A stretch of 7,429 nucleotides of DNA from DAOTVD01 sp034437075 (GTDB lineage Bacteria > Chloroflexota > Anaerolineae > Aggregatilineales > J027). Location: contig DAOTVD010000251.1 of the NCBI GenBank assembly GCA_034437075.1, positions 1-7,429 of the forward strand, in the 5' to 3' direction. Under the pieces are notes generated by a model. The model saw only the letters and a program-made list of their open reading frames with translations. It made no database searches and was not told the DNA's origin. A program made the position numbers and the translations under genes. Of the stretch, positions 1 through 5,534 are shown piece by piece (position 1 is the first letter of the stretch; the number at the start of each line of letters is the position of its first letter).

Positions 1-366
1 TTGCTTCAGCAAGGCTTTGACGCCAACCCGCCCCCAGCGACCCCACCGCCCAAGAAACGCGGACGCCAGAAGCAATCCCCGCCCAAGAACCTTCTGGATC
101 GACTTCAAAAGTACAAAGCCGAAACCTTGGCCTTCATGTACGATTTTCGCGTGCCCTTTGACAATAATTTGGCCGAACGCGATATCCGTATGATCAAGGT
201 CAAGCAGAAAGCCTCCGGCACGTTTCGCACACGCAGTGGCGCTGAGACCTTCTGTGCTATACGCAGTTATATCTCAACTGTGCGAAAACAAGGCCATGAT
301 GTCATGCAAGCACTCCATGATGCCTTGGCCGGCAATCCGTTTATGCCTGTTGCCCTGCCTGAGTAG
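1..366 (+). CDS. IS66-family transposase, C-terminal part (5' truncated by window edge)
   Basis: This is the C-terminal 121 residues of an IS66-type DDE transposase, which cuts and rejoins DNA at the ends of its element. The frame is open from base 1, so the TTG there is the window boundary and not a real start. The visible part has a Pro/Lys/Arg-rich linker (about residues 9-27), a block reading QSPPKNLLDRL, and the family signature DNNLAERDIRMIKVKQK at about residues 54-70. The Glu of AERD (residue 59) is the expected last catalytic acid. GAETFCAIRSYISTVRKQG follows, which is typical of the IS66 C-terminal domain. The stop is TAG at 364-366. The outer end of the element probably lies in the 30 bp before the next gene, where a small palindrome (ACCTT-CA-AAGGT, 369-380) sits, but I cannot recognise an IS66 inverted repeat without the other end. 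Whether the full transposase is intact cannot be seen from here. Confidence 0.88.
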   Translation: MLQQGFDANPPPATPPPKKRGRQKQSPPKNLLDRLQKYKAETLAFMYDFRVPFDNNLAERDIRMIKVKQKASGTFRTRSGAETFCAIRSYISTVRKQGHDVMQALHDALAGNPFMPVALPE

Positions 367-396
367 TCACCTTCAAAGGTTTAGATACTATTCAAA

Positions 397-1479
397 ATGA
401 AGATACTCAATTTAATGTTTGCGAGAGAAGCTTCACCGGGACAACGACAGCAGTTGCGCTATGAAATCAGTGCAGTAGAAAATCTCCAAATCAACTGGGA
501 GGTCAAGTTATTTTCAATGATCCCCGGTGACGATGTATTTGATAGAGACATCCCCCAAATATATCAGTCCCTACTTGGTATGAGATTTTATATGTGGGTT
601 TGGTTACTAAAAAGCGCCCGTCAGTATGATTTTGTTTTAATGCGGCACATGACATTTGACCCCTTTGCCATTCTTTTCGGATGGTTTGTGCCCAACCGTG
701 TTACCATCCATCATTCAATAGAAGTTTATGAATTAAAACGAATTCGTCGTGGTTGGAAAGGACAATTAGCATCGGCGATTGAGCGAACTTTTGGCTATGT
801 GTCGGTCAATCAAGTCAAAGCATTAATGGGTGTGACGCACGAAATCCGTGATTATCAGCTCACACGTCGGTTGAGACCTTGCCCGCATTTTGTTATGCCA
901 AATGGTATCGATCCAGCTACATATGATTTATTGGAAGACAATAGACATGCCGAAATGATTCATATTGCTTTTGTCGCTTCTAACTTTTCAAGCTGGCACG
1001 GTTTAGAGCACTTACTAGAAACGCTAGATGAAACACCAGTTTCGGACATAAAGCTACATCTCATTGGAAGGCTAAGAAATGATCATGAGGCTCAAATATC
1101 AAAGAGCACCCACCTGTTAAGCATCACACAAACCTATGAGCGTCTAGATAAACAGCAATTGAGGCAAATCCTAAGCTATTGTGATATAGGGCTAAGTTCA
1201 TTTTCATTAGCTTTAAAAGGTTTACATGAGGCATCTACTCTAAAGGTAAGAGAATATCTATGTGGTGGCTTAGCAGTCTACGCAGGTCATAAGGATAGTG
1301 CGTTGCCCGATGATTTCTCATACTATCGAATAGGTGAGATTGTTATTAAAGAAATGATCGCTTTTGCTAGGGCAATGAAAAATATATCCCGTCAGCAAAT
1401 CCGTGACAAAAGCCTAGCATATGTTGATAAAAATATCATCATTGAAGATATATACAAAAAATTAAAGCACTTAACCTGA
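397..1479 (+). CDS. GT4-like glycosyltransferase, isolated between two insertion sequences
   Basis: This predicted 360-residue cytoplasmic GT-B fold glycosyltransferase would transfer a sugar from a nucleotide-sugar donor onto a growing lipid-linked glycan. The N-terminal half is divergent. The C-terminal half carries recognisable family 4 marks: an NGID turn at residues 169-172, the linker SSWHGLEHLLE at about 198-208 and HLIGR at about 221-225. An EX7E-type nucleotide-sugar motif follows, with E278 and E286 in GLHEASTLKVREYL. The length is normal for the family, so the gene looks complete. The ATG at 397 is preferred because MKILNLMF resembles the first beta strand of GT-B enzymes. The only Shine-Dalgarno-like bases (AAAGG, 375-379) are rather far upstream. 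The gene is clearly AT-richer than the flanking IS genes and the minus-strand genes, with many AAA, ATT and TTA codons. It starts 30 bp after an IS66 transposase stop and ends 28 bp before an IS3 end. The sugar specificity cannot be told. Confidence 0.85.
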   Translation: MKILNLMFAREASPGQRQQLRYEISAVENLQINWEVKLFSMIPGDDVFDRDIPQIYQSLLGMRFYMWVWLLKSARQYDFVLMRHMTFDPFAILFGWFVPNRVTIHHSIEVYELKRIRRGWKGQLASAIERTFGYVSVNQVKALMGVTHEIRDYQLTRRLRPCPHFVMPNGIDPATYDLLEDNRHAEMIHIAFVASNFSSWHGLEHLLETLDETPVSDIKLHLIGRLRNDHEAQISKSTHLLSITQTYERLDKQQLRQILSYCDIGLSSFSLALKGLHEASTLKVREYLCGGLAVYAGHKDSALPDDFSYYRIGEIVIKEMIAFARAMKNISRQQIRDKSLAYVDKNIIIEDIYKKLKHLT

Positions 1480-1507
1480 TTACCAAAAGTGCGCCCAAAG
1501 CCCCTAG

Positions 1508-1539
1508 TGGTTTATGCCCATTAAAATGGAGTCACAGTG
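1508..1539. repeat. IS3-family left terminal inverted repeat (IRL)
   Basis: This pairs with the reverse complement of 2729-2760, with 25 of 32 positions identical when counted by eye. The outer block TGGTNTATNCCCA differs at two positions. The middle is A/T-rich and unmatched. The inner 13 bases TGGAGTCACAGTG are identical at the two ends. Confidence 0.88.
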
Positions 1540-1570
1540 CCTCCCAGTCGCGTACAATTAAACGACAGCA

Positions 1571-1577
1571 AAAGGAG
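1571..1577 (+). promoter_or_regulatory. Ribosome binding site deciding the orfA start
   Basis: AAAGGAG lies 7 bases before the ATG at 1585. This strong Shine-Dalgarno sequence favours that ATG over the in-frame GTG at 1537, which lies inside the terminal inverted repeat. Confidence 0.75.
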
Positions 1578-1584
1578 CACGACG

Positions 1585-1887
1585 ATGGGACATCAAGGCC
1601 AACGCTACACCGAGGAGTATAAGCGCGCTGCCGTACAGCAGGCCGAAAGCAGCGGGAATGTGAGCCAAACCGCCCGCGAGTTGGGCATTAGCACGAAGAG
1701 TTTACACGGGTGGATACGGACGTACGGCACCCTGCGGACATTTGCGCTGGATACGGCGAGCCAGTCAGAAATGGCGGCGCAGATTCGGCAGTTGGAAAAG
1801 CAGCTGGCGGAGAAGGAGCGCCAGATTGAGGTGCTAAAAAAAGCCATCTCGATCGTCAGCCAAGCCGAGGGGAGCGCTTTCAAATGA
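1585..1887 (+). CDS. IS3-family transposase OrfA (DNA-binding subunit)
   Basis: This 100-residue protein would recognise the ends of the IS and multimerise with the OrfAB transposase. Residues 8-46 form the HTH_Tnp_1 type helix-turn-helix: YTEEYKRAAV, then SQTARELGIS and SLHGWI. Residues about 62-88 (IRQLEKQLAEKERQIEVLKKA) are a heptad-like coiled coil, the leucine zipper typical of IS3 OrfA proteins. The ATG at 1585 is chosen because a good Shine-Dalgarno (1571-1577) precedes it by 7 bases. The stop TGA (1885-1887) overlaps the orfB ATG by four bases (ATGA), which would allow translational coupling. A run of seven A residues near the 3' end could instead feed ribosomes into orfB. Confidence 0.88.
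   Translation: MGHQGQRYTEEYKRAAVQQAESSGNVSQTARELGISTKSLHGWIRTYGTLRTFALDTASQSEMAAQIRQLEKQLAEKERQIEVLKKAISIVSQAEGSAFK
1836..1843 (+). promoter_or_regulatory. Candidate -1 programmed frameshift site (A7G)
   Basis: In the orfA frame the reading is CT-A AAA AAA G, the A-rich slippery type used by IS3-family elements to make OrfAB. A -1 slip here continues through 14 codons without a stop and joins the orfB frame at its ATG (1884). The predicted fusion is about 380 residues: 86 from OrfA, 14 from the junction and 280 from OrfB. The ATGA overlap offers an alternative route to OrfB. No downstream stimulatory structure was established by eye. Confidence 0.55.
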
Positions 1888-2726
1888 TCGCGGATGCCCC
1901 CGCCGAAACCAACGTTGCCGCATTGTGCAGCTTGCTGGGTGTCTCTGAAAGTGGCTACTATGCCTGGCGACAACGTGACGAGTGTCCGCGCCAAGTGGCC
2001 GATAAACAGTTGAGTGCGGAAATCGAGCGTGTGTTTATGGCCACCCGTCAGGTGTATGGCAGCCCGCGGATACAACAGGCCTTGCGCCGCGAGGGCATTC
2101 GCACCTCGGTCAAACGGGTTGCCCGCTTGATGCGCCAGAGGGGCTTGCGTTCGATCCGGGCCCCCAAAAAGCACCGAAAGGGCCTCACCCAAGCCGCTCA
2201 GAATGCCTATGTCGCCGAGAATCTGCTACAGCAGGACTTCAGCACCACGCAGCCGCTGCAAAAGTGGGTCACCGATACGACTTATGTGCCCACCCGTGAA
2301 GGCTGGCTCTATCTGGTCAGCGTGGTTGACTTGCATACGCGCCTGGTCGTGGGCTGGGCGATGGGCCGCCAGCACGATGCCCGCCTGGCTGGGCAGGCCT
2401 TGCACATGGCCATCCAACGCCACCGCCCACCTGCCGGCTTGATCCTCCACTCCGATCGTGGCAGCGAGTTCGCTAACGCCCATTACCACCGCATGGCCAG
2501 TCAGGCCGGCCTACAGCAGAGTATGAGCGGGCGCGGCAATTGTTATGACAATGCCCCCGCCGAGAGTTTCTTTGCCTCGCTCAAGCTGGAAGCCATCCAT
2601 GACCAGGTCTTTGCCTCACACCGCAGCGCTCGACAGGCTTTATTTGGCTACATTGAGATTTTCTACAACCGGCAACGGTTGCACTCTGGCCTCGGGTTTA
2701 GAACCCCATTTGAGGCCGCCGCCTGA
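1884..2726 (+). CDS. IS3-family transposase OrfB (DDE integrase core)
   Basis: This 280-residue catalytic part of the transposase carries out strand cleavage and transfer at the IS ends. An N-terminal ALCSLLGVSESGYYAWR segment (about residues 13-29) is typical of OrfB. A HTH_21-like region follows at about 45-90 (VYGSPRIQQALRREGI, then VKRVARLMRQRGL). The retroviral-integrase-like core runs from about 125 to 275. The catalytic triad is complete: D131 in WVTDTTYV, D191 in LHSDRGSEF and E227 in NCYDNAPAESFF. There are 35 residues between the last two, the family D,D(35)E spacing. The C-terminal YNRQRLHSGLGFRTPFE is also characteristic. The ATG overlaps the orfA stop. The stop codon (2724-2726) runs into the subterminal palindrome of the right end. 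The frame is intact, so the enzyme is probably active. Confidence 0.93.
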   Translation: MIADAPAETNVAALCSLLGVSESGYYAWRQRDECPRQVADKQLSAEIERVFMATRQVYGSPRIQQALRREGIRTSVKRVARLMRQRGLRSIRAPKKHRKGLTQAAQNAYVAENLLQQDFSTTQPLQKWVTDTTYVPTREGWLYLVSVVDLHTRLVVGWAMGRQHDARLAGQALHMAIQRHRPPAGLILHSDRGSEFANAHYHRMASQAGLQQSMSGRGNCYDNAPAESFFASLKLEAIHDQVFASHRSARQALFGYIEIFYNRQRLHSGLGFRTPFEAAA

Positions 2727-2739
2727 GTCACTGTGACTC
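2725..2739. repeat. Subterminal 15-bp palindrome of the IS right end
   Basis: GAGTCAC-T-GTGACTC is a perfect palindrome around one central base. It overlaps the orfB stop and reaches into the inner part of the right terminal repeat. The left end carries a near copy (GAGTCAC-A-GTGCCTC, just before orfA) with one arm mismatch. Presence at both ends suggests an internal binding site for the transposase dimer; this is inference. Confidence 0.7.
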
Positions 2740-2760
2740 CAAAAAATTGGGTATAGACCA
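2729..2760. repeat. IS3-family right terminal inverted repeat (IRR)
   Basis: The reverse complement matches 1508-1539 at 25 of 32 positions. The outer end is ...TATAGACCA and the inner 13 bases are CACTGTGACTCCA. It contains an A6 run where the left repeat has a T/A-mixed stretch. Confidence 0.88.
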
Positions 2761-2776
2761 GTGGGGAGCGTCACCG

Positions 2777-2806
2777 AAAAAATGGGGACAGCGGCTCTCG
2801 CGCTGT
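2777..2806 (-). terminator. Candidate intrinsic terminator of the minus-strand glycosyltransferase genes
   Basis: Read on the minus strand after the stop at 2821, there is a perfect 6-bp stem ACAGCG / CGCTGT (2806-2801 with 2793-2788) around a 7-base loop. It is followed by CCCCA and then six T residues (2782-2777). The five-base gap between stem and T-run weakens the call. The same bases, read on the + strand as an A6 run followed by TGGGGACAGC, also resemble an IS or REP-type terminus, so a dual or alternative origin is possible. Confidence 0.45.
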
Positions 2807-2820
2807 GAGACACGCCGCAG

Positions 2821-4056
2821 CTAGGCGCTAATTTGACGCACGCGGGGCCAGGCTCGCCGCCACCTCAAAAGCAACCCCAGCGTCAAAAGGGGAAAGATGA
2901 TATACACAATAGGCGCTTCTAATCCGGCTCCTGCTGGGCCGGCGGGGGGCAATGTAACAACGTGCAAAATCCAATATCCAAATAACAAGATGGGCGTCAC
3001 GATGAACAGCAGCGCGGATTGTTTTTGCTGCACCAAAAGATAGCCCGTGATGTATAGCACCGGGAACAGTTCGACATAAAACGTCGTCGCGACACTGGGC
3101 GAAATCAGCAAGGTAATGTTCATGGTGAAATAGATCACCCAGAGTAATTCATCATTCTGGCGCTGGCGCAACACACGCCACCACAGCGCCAATACAATCC
3201 CCAGCAGAATGACGGACGCGCCATAATAAACGGCATCGGTAAACGTGGTAGGCAATAGGGGGATCGCATCCGCGATGCGTTGCATGGGGGGAACAGTCTC
3301 GGTATAGCCGCGATAGTCGCTAACTTGCGTTAACCAACTGGACATCCAAGTGGGCTCTAGCAAAAAAGACAGGCCCATCAGCGTACCGAACATCCCGCCG
3401 AAACCTAGCACAATCCGCCACCGCCCCATGCGCCAAGCCCAAATCAACAAGAGGGGCACCAGCAGAAAGCCCGTCTGAGGTTTCAGCGTGGCTAAACCGA
3501 GCGCCACACCCGCCAGTGTGTCACGCTCGCGGAAGATAGCCCAGATCGCGAGCGTGTGAAACAGATAAACCATTAAGGCCGGTTGCGCCAGCAAGACGCC
3601 CCGCACCGTAAAATAGCTTATCAATGTCCACAACAGATATAAGCCAAACACACGCGGCGGCGGCAACCAGCGAATGGTATGCAAAACCAAGGCCATAGCC
3701 CCCAAAACGCCCAGCAGCAAGAGTTCCATGTAAAGCGCAGCCGCCACTGGATAATCTAGCCAGGCGAGCAGACCGACATGAAAGATGGTGTAAAACGGAT
3801 AAGCAAACAAGACTTGATCTTCATCGGGTTCGGCCAAACGGCCATAAATGACGCGTTGGCTGCGTTCCCCCACCACGGGATCATAAGGGCTGATGCCTTC
3901 CTGAAAAAAGGCCCGTGTGCCTTCCCAACGGGGCACAAAATCGGTGCTATTGGTCGTGAAATTCTGATAAATGACCCAGTAAATACTCAGCAATAATGCC
4001 GAGATAATCACCAGCCCGACGCCGATGCTAAACCAACCTACCCGGGTATGCCTCAT
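2821..4056 (-). CDS. GT87/DUF2029-like multi-spanning membrane glycosyltransferase
   Basis: This 411-residue integral membrane protein has roughly 10-12 hydrophobic helices. The clearest are at about 8-30, 104-126, 136-150, 181-206, 212-232, 272-293, 302-320, 326-342, 348-366 and 383-397. After the first helix comes a soluble loop with STDFVPRWEGTRAFFQEGISPYDP (about 37-60). The Asp of TDF (residue 39) lies where GT-C enzymes place a catalytic acid. LAQPALMVY (156-164) and LATLKPQTGFLLVPLLL (188-204) match the conserved GQxN/LKPQ-like blocks of the DUF2029 (GT87) family. Known relatives are polyprenyl-phosphate-mannose dependent mannosyltransferases acting on the outer face of the membrane; the sugar here is unknown. 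The start ATG at 4054-4056 has only a weak GGAA upstream. The gene follows the broken GT4 gene after a 233-bp gap and is probably last in the minus-strand set. It ends just before a candidate terminator and the IS3 element. Confidence 0.8.
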   Translation of the reverse strand: MRHTRVGWFSIGVGLVIISALLLSIYWVIYQNFTTNSTDFVPRWEGTRAFFQEGISPYDPVVGERSQRVIYGRLAEPDEDQVLFAYPFYTIFHVGLLAWLDYPVAAALYMELLLLGVLGAMALVLHTIRWLPPPRVFGLYLLWTLISYFTVRGVLLAQPALMVYLFHTLAIWAIFRERDTLAGVALGLATLKPQTGFLLVPLLLIWAWRMGRWRIVLGFGGMFGTLMGLSFLLEPTWMSSWLTQVSDYRGYTETVPPMQRIADAIPLLPTTFTDAVYYGASVILLGIVLALWWRVLRQRQNDELLWVIYFTMNITLLISPSVATTFYVELFPVLYITGYLLVQQKQSALLFIVTPILLFGYWILHVVTLPPAGPAGAGLEAPIVYIIFPLLTLGLLLRWRRAWPRVRQISA

Positions 4057-4144
4057 TCGCTTTTATTCCGAATTAGCCTTCGATGCTATTGACCTGGATA
4101 TTCTATCATTGGAAGCAACCCATACGATGTGTGCTGACCATCCA

Positions 4145-4167
4145 CAGGCCCCTCAGACGCCCCAGGA
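4145..4167. repeat. Intergenic direct repeat, copy 1
   Basis: This 23-base unit begins CAGGCCCCTCAGACG. It aligns to 4231-4252 with one missing base and one C/T difference, giving 21 identical of 23 columns. The two copies start 86 bp apart. Confidence 0.7.
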
Positions 4168-4230
4168 AGGCGCGCTAGCCCGCCGGAGGTCAAAATATTA
4201 TCCCTGCGCTCGGCGTTAAAATCGCGTCAG

Positions 4231-4252
4231 CAGGCCCTCAGACGCCTCAGGA
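4231..4252. repeat. Intergenic direct repeat, copy 2
   Basis: This 22-base unit begins CAGGCCCTCAGACG. It contains an internal tandem CCTCAG-ACG-CCTCAG and can form a stem between its first six bases and GGCCTG at 4256-4261. It partners with 4145-4167. Confidence 0.7.
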
Positions 4253-4289
4253 GCCGGCCTGGGCGCTGGCTGGGTGCAACACAATGCAG

Positions 4290-5231
4290 TTATCGCAAGG
4301 AACGAACATGGGTATTTAGCAAGGCATGGTATTTTTCATGTAAGGCGTTCCAAAAATCGCGCCGCTCAAATTCTCGGATAGCCCGTAACCGTGCGGCTTT
4401 AGCATGCGCCTGGCCCAGCGCTGGATCGCTCAAATATCGACGGATGGCTTGGGTCAATGCGTCAACATCCTTTACCGGAATAATGATACCCGTTTGCTCA
4501 GGAATCACGGCATCCACGCAGCCCAGCGCGTTTGTGGTTATGATGGGCACTTCCATGGCGGACGCTTCTAGCAAAGACAACGGGAAGCCTTCTCGATAGC
4601 TGGGAAATACCAGAATATCGATGGCGGCATAGATGTGGGGCATCAAATCCGGGTCGATATAATCCGTAAAGATGATGCGCTCATCATGTTCTAGCTGTGC
4701 ACGAGTCTCGTTTGGTATCGCATTTTCGGTTTCAAAGGGCCCCACTACCAGCCAATACAGCGTTGGTGATTCTTGTTTTAGGACTTGCATCGCTTGAGCT
4801 AATTCGATAATCCCTTTGTCTCGCACGATACGTCCCACCGAGCCTATTACCATGCTATTCAAGGGAATGTTGTACTTTCTACGGACTTCCTCGCGGATAC
4901 GGGGCGGTAAACGCGCCGGGTTAAAGCGCTCCTGTGTATCGACCCCATTGCCACTCCCATTCAAGATAAGGGATAGCTTATGCGGGGGGCATAGTTTATC
5001 GGCAGCAACTTGCTGCATCACCGAGTGACTGTTACAGATAACACTATTGGCCACGGCAAAAGCAAGCGCCTCCATGCGCATCATCACACGCCGCTTGATG
5101 CCTTGTGACGTGACATAGCGCAAACCGCGCATTTGATAAATACGTACTGGCACACCAGCCAAACGGGCGGCCAAGGTGCCCAGCAAGCCTGCTTTGGGCG
5201 TATGGCTATGCACAATCTGGGGGCGAATCAT
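4290..5231 (-). CDS. C-terminal fragment of the broken GT4 glycosyltransferase
   Basis: This is the 313-residue piece that a gene finder would call, starting at the first ATG after the nonsense codon. It keeps the acceptor-side segment IVHSHTPKAG (6-15), GNGVD (94-98), the donor-domain VGRIVRDKG (132-140) and EX7E (E214, E222). It lacks the first strands and helices of the N-terminal Rossmann domain. No Shine-Dalgarno precedes the ATG at 5229-5231. Independent function is unlikely. Confidence 0.6.
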   Translation of the reverse strand: MIRPQIVHSHTPKAGLLGTLAARLAGVPVRIYQMRGLRYVTSQGIKRRVMMRMEALAFAVANSVICNSHSVMQQVAADKLCPPHKLSLILNGSGNGVDTQERFNPARLPPRIREEVRRKYNIPLNSMVIGSVGRIVRDKGIIELAQAMQVLKQESPTLYWLVVGPFETENAIPNETRAQLEHDERIIFTDYIDPDLMPHIYAAIDILVFPSYREGFPLSLLEASAMEVPIITTNALGCVDAVIPEQTGIIIPVKDVDALTQAIRRYLSDPALGQAHAKAARLRAIREFERRDFWNALHEKYHALLNTHVRSLR

Positions 5232-5249
5232 GCGTAACTGGCGCCAAAT

Positions 5250-5492
5250 TCACAGCAACGCGATAATATCTTGCAGAGGCGTAATCTGGCGCGTCATAGG
5301 GATGGCATAATGCGTAACCTGATATTTGTTTTCAATCTCCGCGACCAATTCCCCTGGTGATGAAATAGTGTATATCTCGAAGCCTTGATCTTGCATATAA
5401 GTGATTTGATCATCAATCAAGACGCGAATAGAGACCGGAATTGTTGTAATATGAACCAGCTTAATTTGTGACACATCATCATGTGTTTTCAC
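5250..5492 (-). CDS. N-terminal fragment of the broken GT4 glycosyltransferase
   Basis: This is the 80-residue start of the same gene. It begins at GTG and ends at the in-frame TGA (5252-5250). It contains the first Rossmann beta strand (KLVHITTIP, about 11-19), a helix with RVLIDDQITYMQDQGFEIY, and the MTRQITPLQD block typical of capsule GT4 enzymes. It has no donor-binding domain, so alone it cannot be a glycosyltransferase. Confidence 0.55.
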   Translation of the reverse strand: MKTHDDVSQIKLVHITTIPVSIRVLIDDQITYMQDQGFEIYTISSPGELVAEIENKYQVTHYAIPMTRQITPLQDIIALL

Positions 5493-5534
5493 AGCGTTTT
5501 TCGACCCTTCGCGCCGCTTTATGGGCGCCGATTT

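Larger units (their letters stand above)
1508..2760 (+). mobile_element. Complete IS3-family insertion sequence (about 1.25 kb)
   Basis: The element is bounded by imperfect 32-bp terminal inverted repeats that begin TGGT and end ACCA, matching the 5'-TG...CA-3' rule of the IS3 family. Inside are orfA (HTH plus leucine zipper) and orfB (DDE integrase core) in the usual -1 phase arrangement. The 1253-bp length is normal for the family (about 1.2-1.5 kb), and both frames are open with catalytic residues present, so the element looks intact. The three bases outside each end (TAG on the left, GTG on the right) do not match, so no target duplication is evident. This points to a later rearrangement or to imprecisely placed ends. 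I cannot assign a subgroup within IS3. Confidence 0.88.
4057..4289. other. Gene-free 233-bp spacer with short repeats and hairpins
   Basis: No convincing coding frame lies between the GT87-like and broken GT4 genes; the small + strand frame across the region has no family features and overlaps the GT87 start. The spacer holds a 22/23-bp direct repeat pair (4145-4167 and 4231-4252). It also has an imperfect hairpin AGCCGGC / GCTGGCT (4252-4271) near the end of the minus-strand GT4 gene, without an adjacent T-run. A further stem, CAGGCC (4231-4236) with GGCCTG (4256-4261), is possible. A promoter for the GT87 gene could lie here but none is clear. Confidence 0.5.
4290..5492 (-). pseudogene. GT4 glycosyltransferase broken by a single in-frame TGA
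   Basis: Two minus-strand open frames (5492-5250 and 5231-4290) lie in the same reading frame. They are separated only by TGA (5252-5250) and six sense codons (IWRQLR). Joined, they make one 400-residue family 4 glycosyltransferase of the capsule/exopolysaccharide type. The start is a GTG at 5492-5490 with GAAGGG upstream. The N-terminal domain runs LVHITTIPVSIRVLIDDQI ... MTRQITPLQDIIALL, then the stop, then MIRPQIVHSHTPKAGLLG. The C-terminal domain has VGRIVRDKG and an EX7E motif in REGFPLSLLEASAMEVP. Related proteins, as I recall the family, usually have an Arg or similar residue where the stop falls, so CGA to TGA by one transition is the simplest explanation. No frameshift is needed. The rest of the gene is intact, so the break is recent or a base-call error. 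The gene starts 42 bp after the upstream GT4 gene. Confidence 0.8.

Noticed and set aside
1605..2192. 195-residue minus-strand open frame inside the IS3 element
   Set aside because: It lies opposite orfA/orfB, which have full family motifs. Its translation is low-complexity antisense with no recognisable domain.
1..2760. Composite transposon carrying the 397-1479 glycosyltransferase
   Set aside because: The two flanking elements belong to different families (IS66 and IS3), have unrelated ends and show no shared target duplication, so they would not move the gene together.
4025..4219. 64-residue + strand frame in the spacer upstream of the GT87-like gene
   Set aside because: It overlaps the start of the GT87-like gene and has no family features or clear ribosome site, and its composition follows the repeats.
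4145..4252. CRISPR-like array or att-site pair
   Set aside because: There are only two copies, differing by an indel. There is no further repeat-spacer periodicity, no cas gene and no integrase nearby.
5250..5252. In-frame TGA as a recoded codon (selenocysteine, Trp or Gly)
   Set aside because: TGA ends the 397-1479 gene, orfA and orfB, so it is used as a stop here. The position does not need Cys, Trp or Gly in this family, and one transition from CGA is simpler.
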